DNA from: an uncultured Pseudomonadota bacterium
GTDB lineage: Bacteria; Pseudomonadota; Gammaproteobacteria; Steroidobacterales; Steroidobacteraceae
Assembly (NCBI GenBank): GCA_903879335.1
Contig: CAIRLC010000010.1
Coordinates: 1-64,000 of the forward strand
Length of the DNA: 64,000 nucleotides
Direction of reading: 5' to 3'
Part shown: piece after piece, positions 34,088 through 43,150 of the stretch
Layout of the letters: each line of letters starts with the position of its first letter
How positions within the stretch are numbered: position 1 is the first letter of the stretch
Notes under the pieces: generated by a model
Told to the model about the DNA's origin: nothing
What the model saw: only the letters and a program-made list of their open reading frames with translations
The model's database searches: none
Translations under genes and position numbers: made by a program

Positions 34088-34930
34088 ATGCAAGCCGATC
34101 CACACAGCGCACCTGAATCGAACGCCACCCGATTGGGTTTTATGGCGCAACGTTTGCTGCGCGAGCCACTCGTGCAGTTTCTGTTGATCGGCCTTGCGCT
34201 GTTTGCTATTGATCGGATCTTGCATCCGCCGGTCAAAGAGAACCGCACGATCGTGGTGACGCGGCAAATGCAGAATTCGATCATCGAGAACTACGATGAG
34301 GATCATGCGCGCAAGCCCACGGCTGCCGAGCTCAAGGCCACGATCGACAATTGGGTCGGCGAAGAGATTCTTTATCGCGAAGGTCGCGCGCTTGGATTGG
34401 ATCTGGGGGATCCGACCATTCGCGATCGCATCGTTTACAAATTGAAAGTGATGTTGACGGACGAGGCCAAATCACGCGAGCCGACTGAGAACGAACTGCA
34501 GCAGTGGTTTGCGGCGAATCACCAGCGCTACGACGAACCCGATCGCTTAACCTTTCTGGCAACGGCCCCGGTCTCCGAAGAAATCGCGCGACGGGAGTAT
34601 GCGGACGTCAAAGCCCAGCGTGAGTCTGAAGACCTGCAGGCACAGACGCGCGTGTTCCTCGAGCGTCCTCGCGCCGCCATCAATCCCGTGTTTGGCGATG
34701 CCTTCGCCGCGGCGCTGGATCAAGCAAAGCTGGGCGAGTGGCAAGTGCTGCAATCGACCGCCGGCTGGCATTTGGTCCGCTTGGACGCGCGCAAGGCGGG
34801 CAAAGTCGCAATGCTGGACGATGTGCGTGACGATGCGGTGAAGACATGGAAGTCGGAACAGACCTTAAAGGCCACCTTGCAGGCGATGGATCGGTTGAAG
34901 GCGCGCTATACCGTGCGGGTTGAGCCGTGA
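34088..34930 (+). CDS. Parvulin-type (PpiC-like) membrane-anchored protein
   Basis: 280 residues from the Met with AGAGG upstream. One membrane helix near residues 28-46 (EPLVQFLLIGLALFAIDRIL), then a SurA-like helical region (PTAAELKATIDNWVGEEILY) and a PpiC-like C-terminal domain (LGEWQVLQSTAGWHLVRLDA). The usual parvulin catalytic strand with a conserved His is replaced by DRLTFLATAPVSEE, so isomerase activity is doubtful and a chaperone role more likely. The stop overlaps the next start (TGATG), so the protein probably helps assemble or protect the three HupE-type membrane proteins that follow. Confidence 0.85.
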   Translation: MQADPHSAPESNATRLGFMAQRLLREPLVQFLLIGLALFAIDRILHPPVKENRTIVVTRQMQNSIIENYDEDHARKPTAAELKATIDNWVGEEILYREGRALGLDLGDPTIRDRIVYKLKVMLTDEAKSREPTENELQQWFAANHQRYDEPDRLTFLATAPVSEEIARREYADVKAQRESEDLQAQTRVFLERPRAAINPVFGDAFAAALDQAKLGEWQVLQSTAGWHLVRLDARKAGKVAMLDDVRDDAVKTWKSEQTLKATLQAMDRLKARYTVRVEP

Positions 34931-35910
34931 TGGCCTCGCGTCTGCGGACGTTCCGATGGGCGCTTTTGGCCTTACTGCTGGCGGCCGGTACAGCGCTTGC
35001 GCACGAAGCAGCCATGGGCGTCGTTGAATTCCGTGAACTGCGAGCAGGTGCATATCTGGGACGCTGGCAAAAAGAACCAGTCATTGGCGGTGAGCGCGTC
35101 CGCTTTTCAGTGCCCGCGCACTGTGTGCTGCGCATGCCGCAGTTAGTCTGTGGTGACAAAGGTCTCGTCGGTACCTTAGGCATCGATAACCTTGGCGTGG
35201 ATATGTCGGCCGTGCTGGTGCGCGTGACGCCGCTGAACGGCGAGACCAAAAGCTATACGCTGACCACCGCGAGCCCTCAGGCCACCATTGTGGCCGCCGG
35301 TGCGCCGACGTGGGCCACTTGGATTGAGCTTGCGCGCACCTACGTGAACTACGGCATCGATCATATCCTGCTGGGTGTTGATCACTTGCTCTTTGTGTTG
35401 GGCCTCGTGTGGTTGGTGCGCGGTGGTTGGTCACTCTTTAAAACCATCACGGCATTCACGATCGGCCATAGCGTGTCCTTGGCCGCAGCGGCCTTCGGCT
35501 GGATCGGCATTCCCGAGCGGCCACTGAATGCCTGTATTGCGCTCAGCATCGTCTTCGTCGGTGTTGAGATCGTGCACGAGCGCGAGGGCAAGGCGGGCAT
35601 CAGCGCGCGCTATCCTTGGGCGGTCGCGGGTGGCTTTGGTCTTGTCCACGGCATCGGTTTTGCGACAGCACTGGCTGGACTTGGGCTTGAGCACAGTTTG
35701 TTGCCGGTCGCGTTACTGTTCTTCAATGTCGGCGTCGAGATTGGCCAATTCGCTTTCGTGATGCTGGTCCTCGCGCTGCTGTGGGCGCATCGCCGCCTCG
35801 GCGCGGAACTGCCAGGACGGCTCGGCGCATTGGCACCCGGCTATGTGATCGGCGTGATTGCGTCGTTCTGGTTCATTGGCCGGCTCGTCAAAGTCGTAGG
35901 TGGTCCGTGA
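34930..35910 (+). CDS. HupE/UreJ_2 family membrane protein with N-terminal exported domain
   Basis: 326 residues. Signal peptide ending in ALAHE, an extracytoplasmic beta-rich domain of about 110 residues with a Cys pair (HCVLRMPQLVC), then six to seven membrane helices with the PF13795 motifs YGIDHILLGVDHLLFVLGLV, TIGHSVSLAAA, EIVHERE, FGLVHGIGFATAL and FFNVGVEIGQ. The intramembrane His and Asp residues suggest a metal path; HupE and UreJ are regarded as nickel or cobalt permeases. A GTG one codon earlier is an alternative start. Overlaps the parvulin gene upstream and the next HupE gene downstream. Confidence 0.88.
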   Translation: MASRLRTFRWALLALLLAAGTALAHEAAMGVVEFRELRAGAYLGRWQKEPVIGGERVRFSVPAHCVLRMPQLVCGDKGLVGTLGIDNLGVDMSAVLVRVTPLNGETKSYTLTTASPQATIVAAGAPTWATWIELARTYVNYGIDHILLGVDHLLFVLGLVWLVRGGWSLFKTITAFTIGHSVSLAAAAFGWIGIPERPLNACIALSIVFVGVEIVHEREGKAGISARYPWAVAGGFGLVHGIGFATALAGLGLEHSLLPVALLFFNVGVEIGQFAFVMLVLALLWAHRRLGAELPGRLGALAPGYVIGVIASFWFIGRLVKVVGGP

Positions 35911-36503
35911 ATCTCCGCTTGCGCGCATTGGGTCTGGTGGCGGCCTTGCTCGCGTTGCCTGCCTCGGCCCACGAACAAACCGGGCTCATCGGCGGATTGA
36001 CGAGCGGGATTCTGCATCCCTTGACTGGATTGGATCACCTGGTGGCGATGGTGGCTGTGGGCCTCTGGGGCGCTGAATTAGGCGTTCCCGCGCTGTGGTT
36101 ACTGCCGATCATTTTTCCGCTCGTCATGGCGATCGGCGGTGTGCTGGGCGTGTTGGGCGTTCCATTGCCAGTGCCTGAGGTCTTCGTCGCGGTTTCGGGG
36201 CTGGTCTTAGGACTGGCGGTCGCGCTGCGGTGGAATCCTGGGCTTGGGGTCGCGGCGGGACTGGTCGCCATTTTCGCGGTGTTCCACGGTCACGCGCACG
36301 GCATGGAGTTGCCGCGGGCGGCCAATCCCTTGGGCTACGGCGTGGGCTTTGTGACCTCGACGGGCGTCTTGCACTTATGCGGCATCGGGATCGGCCTGTT
36401 GGCGTCGCGTCCGGGTTGGCAGGTGGTCTATCGCGGCAGCGGCGGCTTGATTGCGGTCATTGGTGCTTATTTCCTCATGCGTGCGCTCGGGGTGCTCTTA
36501 TGA
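35907..36503 (+). CDS. hupE: HupE/UreJ nickel-permease-type protein
   Basis: 198 residues from a GTG that overlaps the previous stop. Signal peptide ending PASAHE followed by six membrane helices and the classical HupE motifs HPLTGLDHLVAMVAVGLW (HPxxGxDH) and FHGHAHGMELP, plus TGVLHLCGIGIG. HupE and UreJ proteins accompany hydrogenase and urease genes and act as secondary nickel permeases; no urease or hydrogenase gene is in the window. Here it sits in the middle of three HupE-like genes. Nickel transport agrees with the NikR and TonB receptor genes about 8 kb away. Confidence 0.9.
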   Translation: MNLRLRALGLVAALLALPASAHEQTGLIGGLTSGILHPLTGLDHLVAMVAVGLWGAELGVPALWLLPIIFPLVMAIGGVLGVLGVPLPVPEVFVAVSGLVLGLAVALRWNPGLGVAAGLVAIFAVFHGHAHGMELPRAANPLGYGVGFVTSTGVLHLCGIGIGLLASRPGWQVVYRGSGGLIAVIGAYFLMRALGVLL

Positions 36504-37111
36504 AACGCCAAGCTTGGGTGGTGAGTGCGGCGACCGTCGGTCTGCTGCTTTCGCTGAACGCCGATGCGCATATCGTGTCGGTTCGACTCGGCGATTTTTT
36601 CATGGGTGCGCTGCATCCCATGACGGATCCCATCGACTGGTTCGTCTGGTTAGGTCTGGCGCTGCTCGCGGCGCGCAGCGGTCGTGAGGCCGGCCGTTGG
36701 CTGGTGGTGGCCGTACCGTTGGCCTTAGCCGTCGGTCTGTGGGTCGTGATGCCGGCGGGGCGTTTGCCGCCTGCCTTCATCAGCGATGCGTTGCCCTTGC
36801 TCGCAGTGGGTTTGTTGCTGGCGTCGGGTTACCGCCTGCGCACAATGGGGTTGCTCGCTGCCGTCGCGGGCTTGATGGTCCTGCGCGGTGCGGCCAATGC
36901 CGCAGGGCTGCGGTTGGGCGCTGATGTGCCGCTGTATGTGGGCGGCTTAATGGGCGCAGGCTACGTCGCCATGACTTTGTTGGCCGCGCTCACCGCGCGC
37001 GGCATCGCCGATGAGGCCGCCGTGGCTTGGCGTCGGATCGGTGTCCGAGTGCTGGGCAGCTGGTTAGCCGCCGCCGGTCTCATGCTGTTCGCGCTCGGTT
37101 TACGCGGCTAG
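36500..37111 (+). CDS. Divergent HupE/UreJ-like membrane protein
   Basis: 203 residues from the ATG overlapping the hupE stop (ATGA). Signal-like N terminus ending NADAH, then six hydrophobic helices. The HupE motif is recognisable but altered: GALHPMTDPIDWFVWLGLAL in place of HPxxGxDH, and the second His-rich motif is missing. It probably keeps the fold but not the same metal ligands, so it may be an accessory subunit of the two preceding proteins. Last gene of the parvulin-HupE operon; converges with the methyltransferase gene 22 bp further on. Confidence 0.75.
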   Translation: MKRQAWVVSAATVGLLLSLNADAHIVSVRLGDFFMGALHPMTDPIDWFVWLGLALLAARSGREAGRWLVVAVPLALAVGLWVVMPAGRLPPAFISDALPLLAVGLLLASGYRLRTMGLLAAVAGLMVLRGAANAAGLRLGADVPLYVGGLMGAGYVAMTLLAALTARGIADEAAVAWRRIGVRVLGSWLAAAGLMLFALGLRG

Positions 37112-37133
37112 GGGTTACGTGCGCAAACGAGCC

Positions 37134-37982
37134 TCAGCGCAATTGCGCCAAGAGACCATCGCCCTGCGCCTGCACGTTCTTAAAGCCCGCCGCATGCAAG
37201 CGCTTGGCCACTTCGGCCGGCACGTCGCGACCGCTCGTGAGACGGTTCGGGCTGCCCACGTAGTGGAAGAGGCGGCCTTTAGGCGCGATCAGGCGCGCGA
37301 AGCGCTCGTAGAGCGGCCGTGAGTACAACTCTCCGGCGATGCCGAAGCGTGGCGGGTCATGCAAGATCGACCCGAAGGAGCGCGCCGGTAAGCGATCGAG
37401 GTGGTCCAGCACGCTGCCCGCCGTGAGCTCAAGCCGCGGATCTGGGCCCGGCGACCACGGATTGAGGGTGCGAAGCCAGCGGACTTCCGGACTGATCTCG
37501 AAGGAACGGATGCGCCTGGCGCCACGCTCCAAGGCTGCCACCGCGAAATAGCCCAGACCGCCGCAGGTATCTAAAACATCGACGCCGTCGACCTCCACGA
37601 GGCCGACCTTGGCGTGGGCATCGTCCATCGGTGACACTTTCTGCGACACCAGCATTTTGATGCCGTCGATCTCGAAGGTGGGTGGTCCCCACTCGGTGGG
37701 GACCAGTTTGTAAAGGCCCGTGCTAAAGCGTGCGACGGGCTCCCACGCGTTTTCGTTGCGGTAATACACCGTACGCTCGCGCACCCGTTCTGGAAAGCCG
37801 TAAGGCACCCCATCCAACCAAAAGCCATCGTCGGCTGGCATCACCTCGCGCGTGCTGCGACCGAGGTCCAGAGAGACGGCTGTGCGCAGCAGGTCGTGTT
37901 TGAACGCCCGCCGGATCGCCTCGACGGTCTGCAGGGTCAGCAGGAGCGGTGCGCTTAGCGGTGCACCCGAGGCGGCCGTCAT
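37134..37982 (-). CDS. SAM-dependent methyltransferase, COG2521-like
   Basis: 282 residues from the Met that begins MTAASGAPLS (longer frames overlap the GMC gene). The Rossmann core is clear: VLDTCGGLGYFAVAALERGA, RSFEISPE and GSILHDPPRFGIAGELYS, followed by GRLFHYVGSPNRLTSGRD. The HDPPRF-ELYS-LFHYVG combination resembles COG2521, a family known mainly from archaea, from memory and not by search. The N-terminal 100 residues form a separate domain. It is probably a cytosolic RNA or small-molecule methyltransferase. Start lies beyond the end of the GMC gene (38047), same strand, 64 bp apart. Confidence 0.7.
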   Translation of the reverse strand: MTAASGAPLSAPLLLTLQTVEAIRRAFKHDLLRTAVSLDLGRSTREVMPADDGFWLDGVPYGFPERVRERTVYYRNENAWEPVARFSTGLYKLVPTEWGPPTFEIDGIKMLVSQKVSPMDDAHAKVGLVEVDGVDVLDTCGGLGYFAVAALERGARRIRSFEISPEVRWLRTLNPWSPGPDPRLELTAGSVLDHLDRLPARSFGSILHDPPRFGIAGELYSRPLYERFARLIAPKGRLFHYVGSPNRLTSGRDVPAEVAKRLHAAGFKNVQAQGDGLLAQLR

Positions 37983-38046
37983 GGATCCATACTCTGCAAG
38001 TACGCGGCCGGGGCGCGCGAAGGGTGCCGAGTGTACCGGCTTGGTG

Positions 38047-39621
38047 TCATTGCAGCAGCCACGCCGCAGCCCGTTCCGCAATCATGATCGTGGGCGCGTT
38101 GGTATTGCCCGAGACGATGCGCGGCATCACGGAGGCATCGGCGATGTGCAGGCCCTCAAGCCCGCGCACGGCCAGTCGCGCGTCGACCACCGCCGCATCA
38201 TCGTCGCCCATGCGGCAGGTGCCCACGGGGTGGTAGAGGGTTTCCGCGCGCTCGCGAATGGACGCCCTTAAGGCGGCCTCACTGGCGTCGGCTGGATAGA
38301 CCGTCTCGGCGCGCCACGCATCGAACGGCGCTTGCGCCAAGATCTCGAGGCCGAGACGGATGCCCTCGAGCAACACGGCCAGATCCTGCGGATGATCCAA
38401 GTATCGCGGCTCGATACGGGGGTGCACCGAGGGGTCAGCCGAGCGTAGCGAGAGCGTGCCGCGACTCTCGGGCCGCAGCAGTCCGCAGTGCAGGGTATAG
38501 CCGTGGCCAGGATGCCGACGCCGACCGTGGTCATCGATCTGGACCGGGGCAAAGTGGTATTGGATGTCGGGCCGACCGGCATCCGCGTAGCGGGTGCACA
38601 GGAATGCCCCGGCCTCGGCGACGTTCGAACTGCCGGGGCCGCGATGGGTGGCGAGATAGCGTAGGAGCACCGCGAGAGATTGGAACGGGCCGAAATCGTA
38701 GGTGTCGGGTCGTTTTGAGCGCACCAAAATGGTGTAGTCGATGTGGTCAGCCAGGTGACGACCGACGTCGGCCTGGTCGAGGTGGACCGGCACACCGACG
38801 GACTCCAGCTGCGCGGCAGGACCAATGCCTGAGAGCAGCAACAGGTGCGGCGAGCCGATCGCGCCGGACGAGAGGGTGACCTGCCCGCCGTCGTAACTCA
38901 CCGCCTGGCCGTTCACCCAAGCATCCACGCCCAGTACCCGCCGGCCGTCCAGACGCACACGGGTCACCTGCGCGCCGGTCACGACGGTGAGGTTTGGACG
39001 ATGTCGCACCGGATCCAGGAAGGCCTTGGAGGTGCTGGCGCGGCGACCTTTCCGTTGCGTGACTTGGTAGAGGCCAGCGCCGGTTTGGCTCAGGCCATTG
39101 AAATCGGTGTTGTGCGGATGACCCAGTGCCGTGCAGGCCTCGATAAACCGCTGCGAAAGCGGGTGCACGGAGCGCAGATCCGACACCGACAGCGGGCCGT
39201 CCACACCGTGGTACGCATCGGCGCCGCGTGCCTGGTCTTCCGAGGCGCGAAAGTAGGGCAGTACGCTGGCGTAATCCCAACCCTCGGCCAGCGTTGCCCA
39301 CGCGTCGTAATCCTCGCGTTGGCCACGGATGTAGCACATCGCGTTCAAGGACGATGACCCACCCAGCACGCGGCCACGAGGCCACCACAACCGTCGAGCG
39401 CCGAGCGTGGGCACGGCCTCGGTGTGATAGCCCCAATCGGCGCCCGGCAGCGTATGAATTTTCGCAATGCCGGCCGGCATGCTGAACCATAAATGACCGT
39501 CGCGGCCGCCGGCCTCGAGCAACAATACGCGCCGGCTTGGATCCGCGCTCAGGCGATGGGCGAGCACGCAGCCGGCGGAACCGGCGCCCACGATGATGTG
39601 GTCGTAGCGGACTGAGTCCAA
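38047..39621 (-). CDS. GMC family FAD-dependent oxidoreductase (choline/alcohol dehydrogenase type)
   Basis: 524 residues from a TTG with GAGGGGAG eight bases upstream (an ATG 17 codons earlier lacks a good site). FAD-binding motif [20 protein letters not shown] at the N terminus, ADP contact LLLEAGG, GMC signature 1 [19 protein letters not shown], signature 2 [16 protein letters not shown], and the active-site His in [11 protein letters not shown] with Asn in [15 protein letters not shown]. Such flavoenzymes oxidise alcohols or choline to aldehydes, usually cytosolic. No betaine aldehyde dehydrogenase or osmoregulatory gene is adjacent, so the alcohol is unknown. Confidence 0.92.
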   Translation of the reverse strand: MDSVRYDHIIVGAGSAGCVLAHRLSADPSRRVLLLEAGGRDGHLWFSMPAGIAKIHTLPGADWGYHTEAVPTLGARRLWWPRGRVLGGSSSLNAMCYIRGQREDYDAWATLAEGWDYASVLPYFRASEDQARGADAYHGVDGPLSVSDLRSVHPLSQRFIEACTALGHPHNTDFNGLSQTGAGLYQVTQRKGRRASTSKAFLDPVRHRPNLTVVTGAQVTRVRLDGRRVLGVDAWVNGQAVSYDGGQVTLSSGAIGSPHLLLLSGIGPAAQLESVGVPVHLDQADVGRHLADHIDYTILVRSKRPDTYDFGPFQSLAVLLRYLATHRGPGSSNVAEAGAFLCTRYADAGRPDIQYHFAPVQIDDHGRRRHPGHGYTLHCGLLRPESRGTLSLRSADPSVHPRIEPRYLDHPQDLAVLLEGIRLGLEILAQAPFDAWRAETVYPADASEAALRASIRERAETLYHPVGTCRMGDDDAAVVDARLAVRGLEGLHIADASVMPRIVSGNTNAPTIMIAERAAAWLLQ

Positions 39622-39738
39622 GGTGTACTCCCCTCGGGTGTGAATCCCCGTATTTGTGCATAAACACGTCAAATATGCGAGGCACGGTCAGCCCACGCGC
39701 TGCGCGAAGATGGCGCAGGGGTCACTCAGGGGGGGGCG

Positions 39739-41310
39739 ATGGGGGGGCTGTGGTGTGGATTGATCTGGTATTCGGCGGTCGCATTGACGGTACGCGTCGG
39801 GCTTCGTGGCCTTGCGGTGGAGCCCACCGTCTGGCGCGCTTGGCCGTGGCGAGCGGCCGTGTTGACGGCCGCTTCGCTGATCGGCGTGGCCGTGCTCGAG
39901 CCCGTCTTAAGACATCTGGACATCCCGCGGTGGGCCGTGGCGCCGATCGCGTTTGCGCTCGCCTGGGTCGGCGTCTACGCGGCTGTCCTGTCGCAGGGTG
40001 CCGCAGCGGGGGGCGCCACGCGATGGCTGCGCGGTGCCCATGTACTCGATGAGGCGTCGATTGATGTGCCGTGGTGGCGCGCCATCCTCGCGCGCCTGAT
40101 CGCGCCCCGCTCGACATCGGTCGCCACAGCGCCCGGCCTTCGAATCGGCGGCGTGGCCGTACCCGAGGCAGATGAGCCGAAGCACTTCAAATTCATCGGC
40201 ACGACCGGGACGGGCAAAAGTACAGCGATCCATGCGGTACTCACGCAAGCGCTGGCGCGCGGCGATCGGGCCGTGATTGCTGATCCCGATGGCGGCTATT
40301 TGGCACGCACCTACGATCCGGCACGCGGAGATCGCATGCTGAATCCCTTCGATGCGCGCAGTGACGTCTGGCAACCCTTTGATGAAGTGGTGGCTGCCCA
40401 TGATGCGCGTGAGTTGGCGCGGGCACTGGTGGGGTCTGCCAGTGGTGAGGCGGCTGCGTGGCATGGTTATGCCGAGACTTTTTTGGCCGCTGTGTTGGAG
40501 CGCTTGAAGGCGGCACCGACCGCCACGACGGCTGAACTCTACCGTGTGCTGTCGACGGCGCCGCTGACGGAGTTGCGCGCGCTGCTCGCGGGCACATCAG
40601 CGGCACCGCTCGTCGAGTCGGGCAACGAGCGGATGTTCGGCTCGGTGCGATCCATTGCGATGAGTCGCCTCGCGGCGCTGCCGGCGATCATGCATCAACA
40701 GGGTGCGACGCTGTCGGTGCGGCGCTGGATACGCGAAGGTACTGGCGTGCTGTATCTGCCCTATCAGGCGGACCAGATTGCGACGCTTCGACATCTGGTG
40801 TCGGCCTGGATGCGGCTGGCGATCTTTGAAACCATGACGCTTGGCGAAAGTGACCGACGCTTGTGGTTTATCGTCGATGAGTTGGATGCCTTGGGCGCGA
40901 TTGACGGCTTGAAAGATGCCCTCGCACGCTTGCGTAAATTCGGCGGCCGTTGCGTCTTGGGCTTTCAGTCCATCGCCCAGGTCAGCGGCACCTACGGGGA
41001 GTCCGACGCGCGAACCATCGTCGAGAACTGTGCCACGACCTTGATCCTGCGCTGTTCAGCCTCCGATGGCGGGGGTACGGCGCGTTTCGCCTCGCAGTTG
41101 ATCGGGCAGCGCGAGGTCGAACGCCTGCAAGAATCACGCAGTCGCGGCGAACGCGATGGGCGCGAGCGTATCTCGCTGACCCGGCAGATTGCGGTGGAGT
41201 CGGCGGTATTGCCGGCGGAGATTGAGGCGCTCCCTGATCTGCACGGTTATCTGAAGCAAGCCTCCAATCCGCTCTGGCGCCGTATCCGCCTCGAGCTGCC
41301 GCGATCATGA
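39739..41310 (+). CDS. Orphan TraD/VirD4-type coupling ATPase
   Basis: 523 residues. Two to three N-terminal membrane helices (residues about 35-55 and 65-85), then the type IV coupling-protein core: FKFIGTTGTGKSTAIHAVLT with Walker A at residues 154-162, IADPDGGYLARTYDPARGD, Walker B LWFIVDELDALG and the conserved FGGRCVLGFQSIAQVSGTYG and IVENCATTLILRC blocks of the TrwB/TraD AAD-binding domain. In conjugation such ATPases hand DNA or protein to a type IV secretion channel. Here no relaxase, VirB or mobile-element gene is near, so it is an orphan. The ATG is flanked by G8 (39729-39736) and G7 (39741-39747) runs; the first serves as ribosome-binding site. Confidence 0.88.
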   Translation: MGGLWCGLIWYSAVALTVRVGLRGLAVEPTVWRAWPWRAAVLTAASLIGVAVLEPVLRHLDIPRWAVAPIAFALAWVGVYAAVLSQGAAAGGATRWLRGAHVLDEASIDVPWWRAILARLIAPRSTSVATAPGLRIGGVAVPEADEPKHFKFIGTTGTGKSTAIHAVLTQALARGDRAVIADPDGGYLARTYDPARGDRMLNPFDARSDVWQPFDEVVAAHDARELARALVGSASGEAAAWHGYAETFLAAVLERLKAAPTATTAELYRVLSTAPLTELRALLAGTSAAPLVESGNERMFGSVRSIAMSRLAALPAIMHQQGATLSVRRWIREGTGVLYLPYQADQIATLRHLVSAWMRLAIFETMTLGESDRRLWFIVDELDALGAIDGLKDALARLRKFGGRCVLGFQSIAQVSGTYGESDARTIVENCATTLILRCSASDGGGTARFASQLIGQREVERLQESRSRGERDGRERISLTRQIAVESAVLPAEIEALPDLHGYLKQASNPLWRRIRLELPRS

Positions 41311-41358
41311 GGCTGAGCATCCCTCGCTGTGACTCACGCGCAAAGCGCGGCACGTCGC

Positions 41359-43056
41359 TCAGGGCTCGCCGCTGATCAAGCCGGTGGTCACGAGCGTCGG
41401 GGCGCGTCGATGGTGGGTGGCTTGCTCGTAGGCGTAGGCATAGCCGAGGAGTTCGCCGTCATGCCAACGACGCGCCGAAAATTCGAGACCGAACGGTAAA
41501 CCGTTGGCATACCAGCCGCCCGGTACGACCACGGCAGGGACGCCGATCATATTCACCCAGCCCGTCGCCGAGTGTGGCCCTTCGGATAAGCGTCCGTCCT
41601 GCGCCAATGTTTCGTCCATGGGCGGCATCTGGATGGCGGGATAGACGAGGCCATCGAGGTGTAAACGATCGAAGACTTCATCATAGAGCTTGCGCGTGCG
41701 GTCGCGCGGGTCGCGCACGTTGGCGGCGTAGGCAGGATCGGACTCAATGAGGGCTTGCTGTAAACGCGTATCCCCAATATCCCGATTGGCGGCCTCTGCA
41801 CCCGTCACCGCGGCAAAGCCGGCTTGCCCCGTGACCTGTTCGTACTCGGCCACCGAGTGGTACGCGGTAGGGCCGTAAGCGGCCAGGAAGCGGTCCGTTC
41901 CTTCGCGCACGTACGGGTAGGTGGCGATGCGGCTCGCGCTTGCCGCGAACTCATCGCCGAGTTCCTCGACAGCGACGATCGTGACGCCCAAATCCCGTAA
42001 CTCCTGCAGCGCTTGTTCGAAAACGCGACGGGTCGGTGCCTGCAGCGGCATTGTGGCATCTAACTCGCGCGCCTTCGCCACGGACTCCGGGATCGCGGCG
42101 GGCACGCCGTGGAATGGGATACCGGTCCCGTTCAAAATAAAGGCCGGTACGCCCAACCGTTTGCCGGCGAGCGCGTTCGGCTTTAAGTACGGGTGATAGG
42201 GTCCGGCATCGCCGTGTTGCGCCGCGTTCTCGGTCGCCGGATCCTCCGGATCATCCCCGGCCATGACGCTCAGGATGGTCGCGGCGTCCTCCACGGTGCG
42301 GGTGATGGGCCCTGTGTTGTCGAGCAACCAGTCCAAGGGCGCAATGCCGGCGATGCTGACGAGCCCGCGGGTCGGGAAGACGCCCACCAAGGCGCTGGTC
42401 GCGGCAGGCATGCGAATCGAATTGCCGGTGTCTGTGCCGGTACCGGCCAACGCGAGGTTGCCGCTGACGCTGGTGACCGTGCCGCCCGACGAGCCACCCG
42501 GCGAGTAGCGCGGGTCATAGGCATTGCCGGTACGGCCAAAGGCACTCGAGCGGTTGGTGTCGGAGTTCGCGAGATCCGGCATGTTGGAATGACCGAGCAC
42601 GATGGCCCCCGCGGCTTTGAGTCGGCGCACGATGGGGGCGTCTTGAGGGGCGATCAGTTCATGCCCGGGCAGCGTGTAGCCGGACCAGCCGGCGCTGGTA
42701 ATCGTGCCTTGGATGGAGGTGTTGGCTTTGATCACCATCGGCACGCCCCACAGGGGTCCGGTGGGTATTCGGCCGGCCTTCAGTTCGGCATCGACTTGGG
42801 CCGCAGCGGCGAGGGACGGTGCGTCGAACACGGTCTCCACGGCGCGGTAGATGCCGTTGTACCGGTGGATGCGGTCGAGATACCACTGCACAACCGCCGT
42901 TGCCGTGTACCGGTGGTCGGTGTAGTCGCGGTGCAGCGTCGCAATGGAGACCTCGGGCAGATCTTGCTCGGGATCCGGGCGGTGGGTCGTGTTGGCGGGG
43001 GAGCCTACCGCGCTGAGTGGCAGGCAGGCGATGAGAGCAATGAACAAACGGCGCAT
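41359..43056 (-). CDS. Exported amidase-signature family protein
   Basis: 565 residues from the Met that begins a signal peptide (MRRLFIALIACLPLSAVGSPA). Amidase-signature core: the catalytic Lys in PMVIKANTSIQGT, the Gly/Ser-rich YSPGGSSGGTVTSVSG, and the nucleophile region LAGTGTDTGNSIRMPAATSA (Asn at a place often Gly). The Ser-cisSer-Lys triad therefore appears complete. It hydrolyses an amide bond in the periplasm; substrate unknown. Similar exported amidases occur widely in soil bacteria. It converges with the coupling-protein gene and lies downstream of the large exported protein gene on the same strand (94 bp). Confidence 0.9.
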   Translation of the reverse strand: MRRLFIALIACLPLSAVGSPANTTHRPDPEQDLPEVSIATLHRDYTDHRYTATAVVQWYLDRIHRYNGIYRAVETVFDAPSLAAAAQVDAELKAGRIPTGPLWGVPMVIKANTSIQGTITSAGWSGYTLPGHELIAPQDAPIVRRLKAAGAIVLGHSNMPDLANSDTNRSSAFGRTGNAYDPRYSPGGSSGGTVTSVSGNLALAGTGTDTGNSIRMPAATSALVGVFPTRGLVSIAGIAPLDWLLDNTGPITRTVEDAATILSVMAGDDPEDPATENAAQHGDAGPYHPYLKPNALAGKRLGVPAFILNGTGIPFHGVPAAIPESVAKARELDATMPLQAPTRRVFEQALQELRDLGVTIVAVEELGDEFAASASRIATYPYVREGTDRFLAAYGPTAYHSVAEYEQVTGQAGFAAVTGAEAANRDIGDTRLQQALIESDPAYAANVRDPRDRTRKLYDEVFDRLHLDGLVYPAIQMPPMDETLAQDGRLSEGPHSATGWVNMIGVPAVVVPGGWYANGLPFGLEFSARRWHDGELLGYAYAYEQATHHRRAPTLVTTGLISGEP

Positions 43057-43150
43057 GGGCGAACTCGGCGAGGCGACCGTCGGATCATACCCGTAACGAC
43101 CGCTTAAGCCTCGACCGAGTCTGATCAGCCTGTGCGTCCTGAAGCGTCCC

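Noticed and set aside
35907-36503. Urease or hydrogenase accessory locus
   Set aside because: No urease, hydrogenase or maturation genes are present around the HupE-like genes.
39739-41310. Integrative conjugative element signalled by the coupling ATPase
   Set aside because: No relaxase, integrase, mating-channel gene or attachment repeats within the window.
42193-43107. 304-codon plus-strand frame
   Set aside because: Antisense to the amidase; no start signal or motif.
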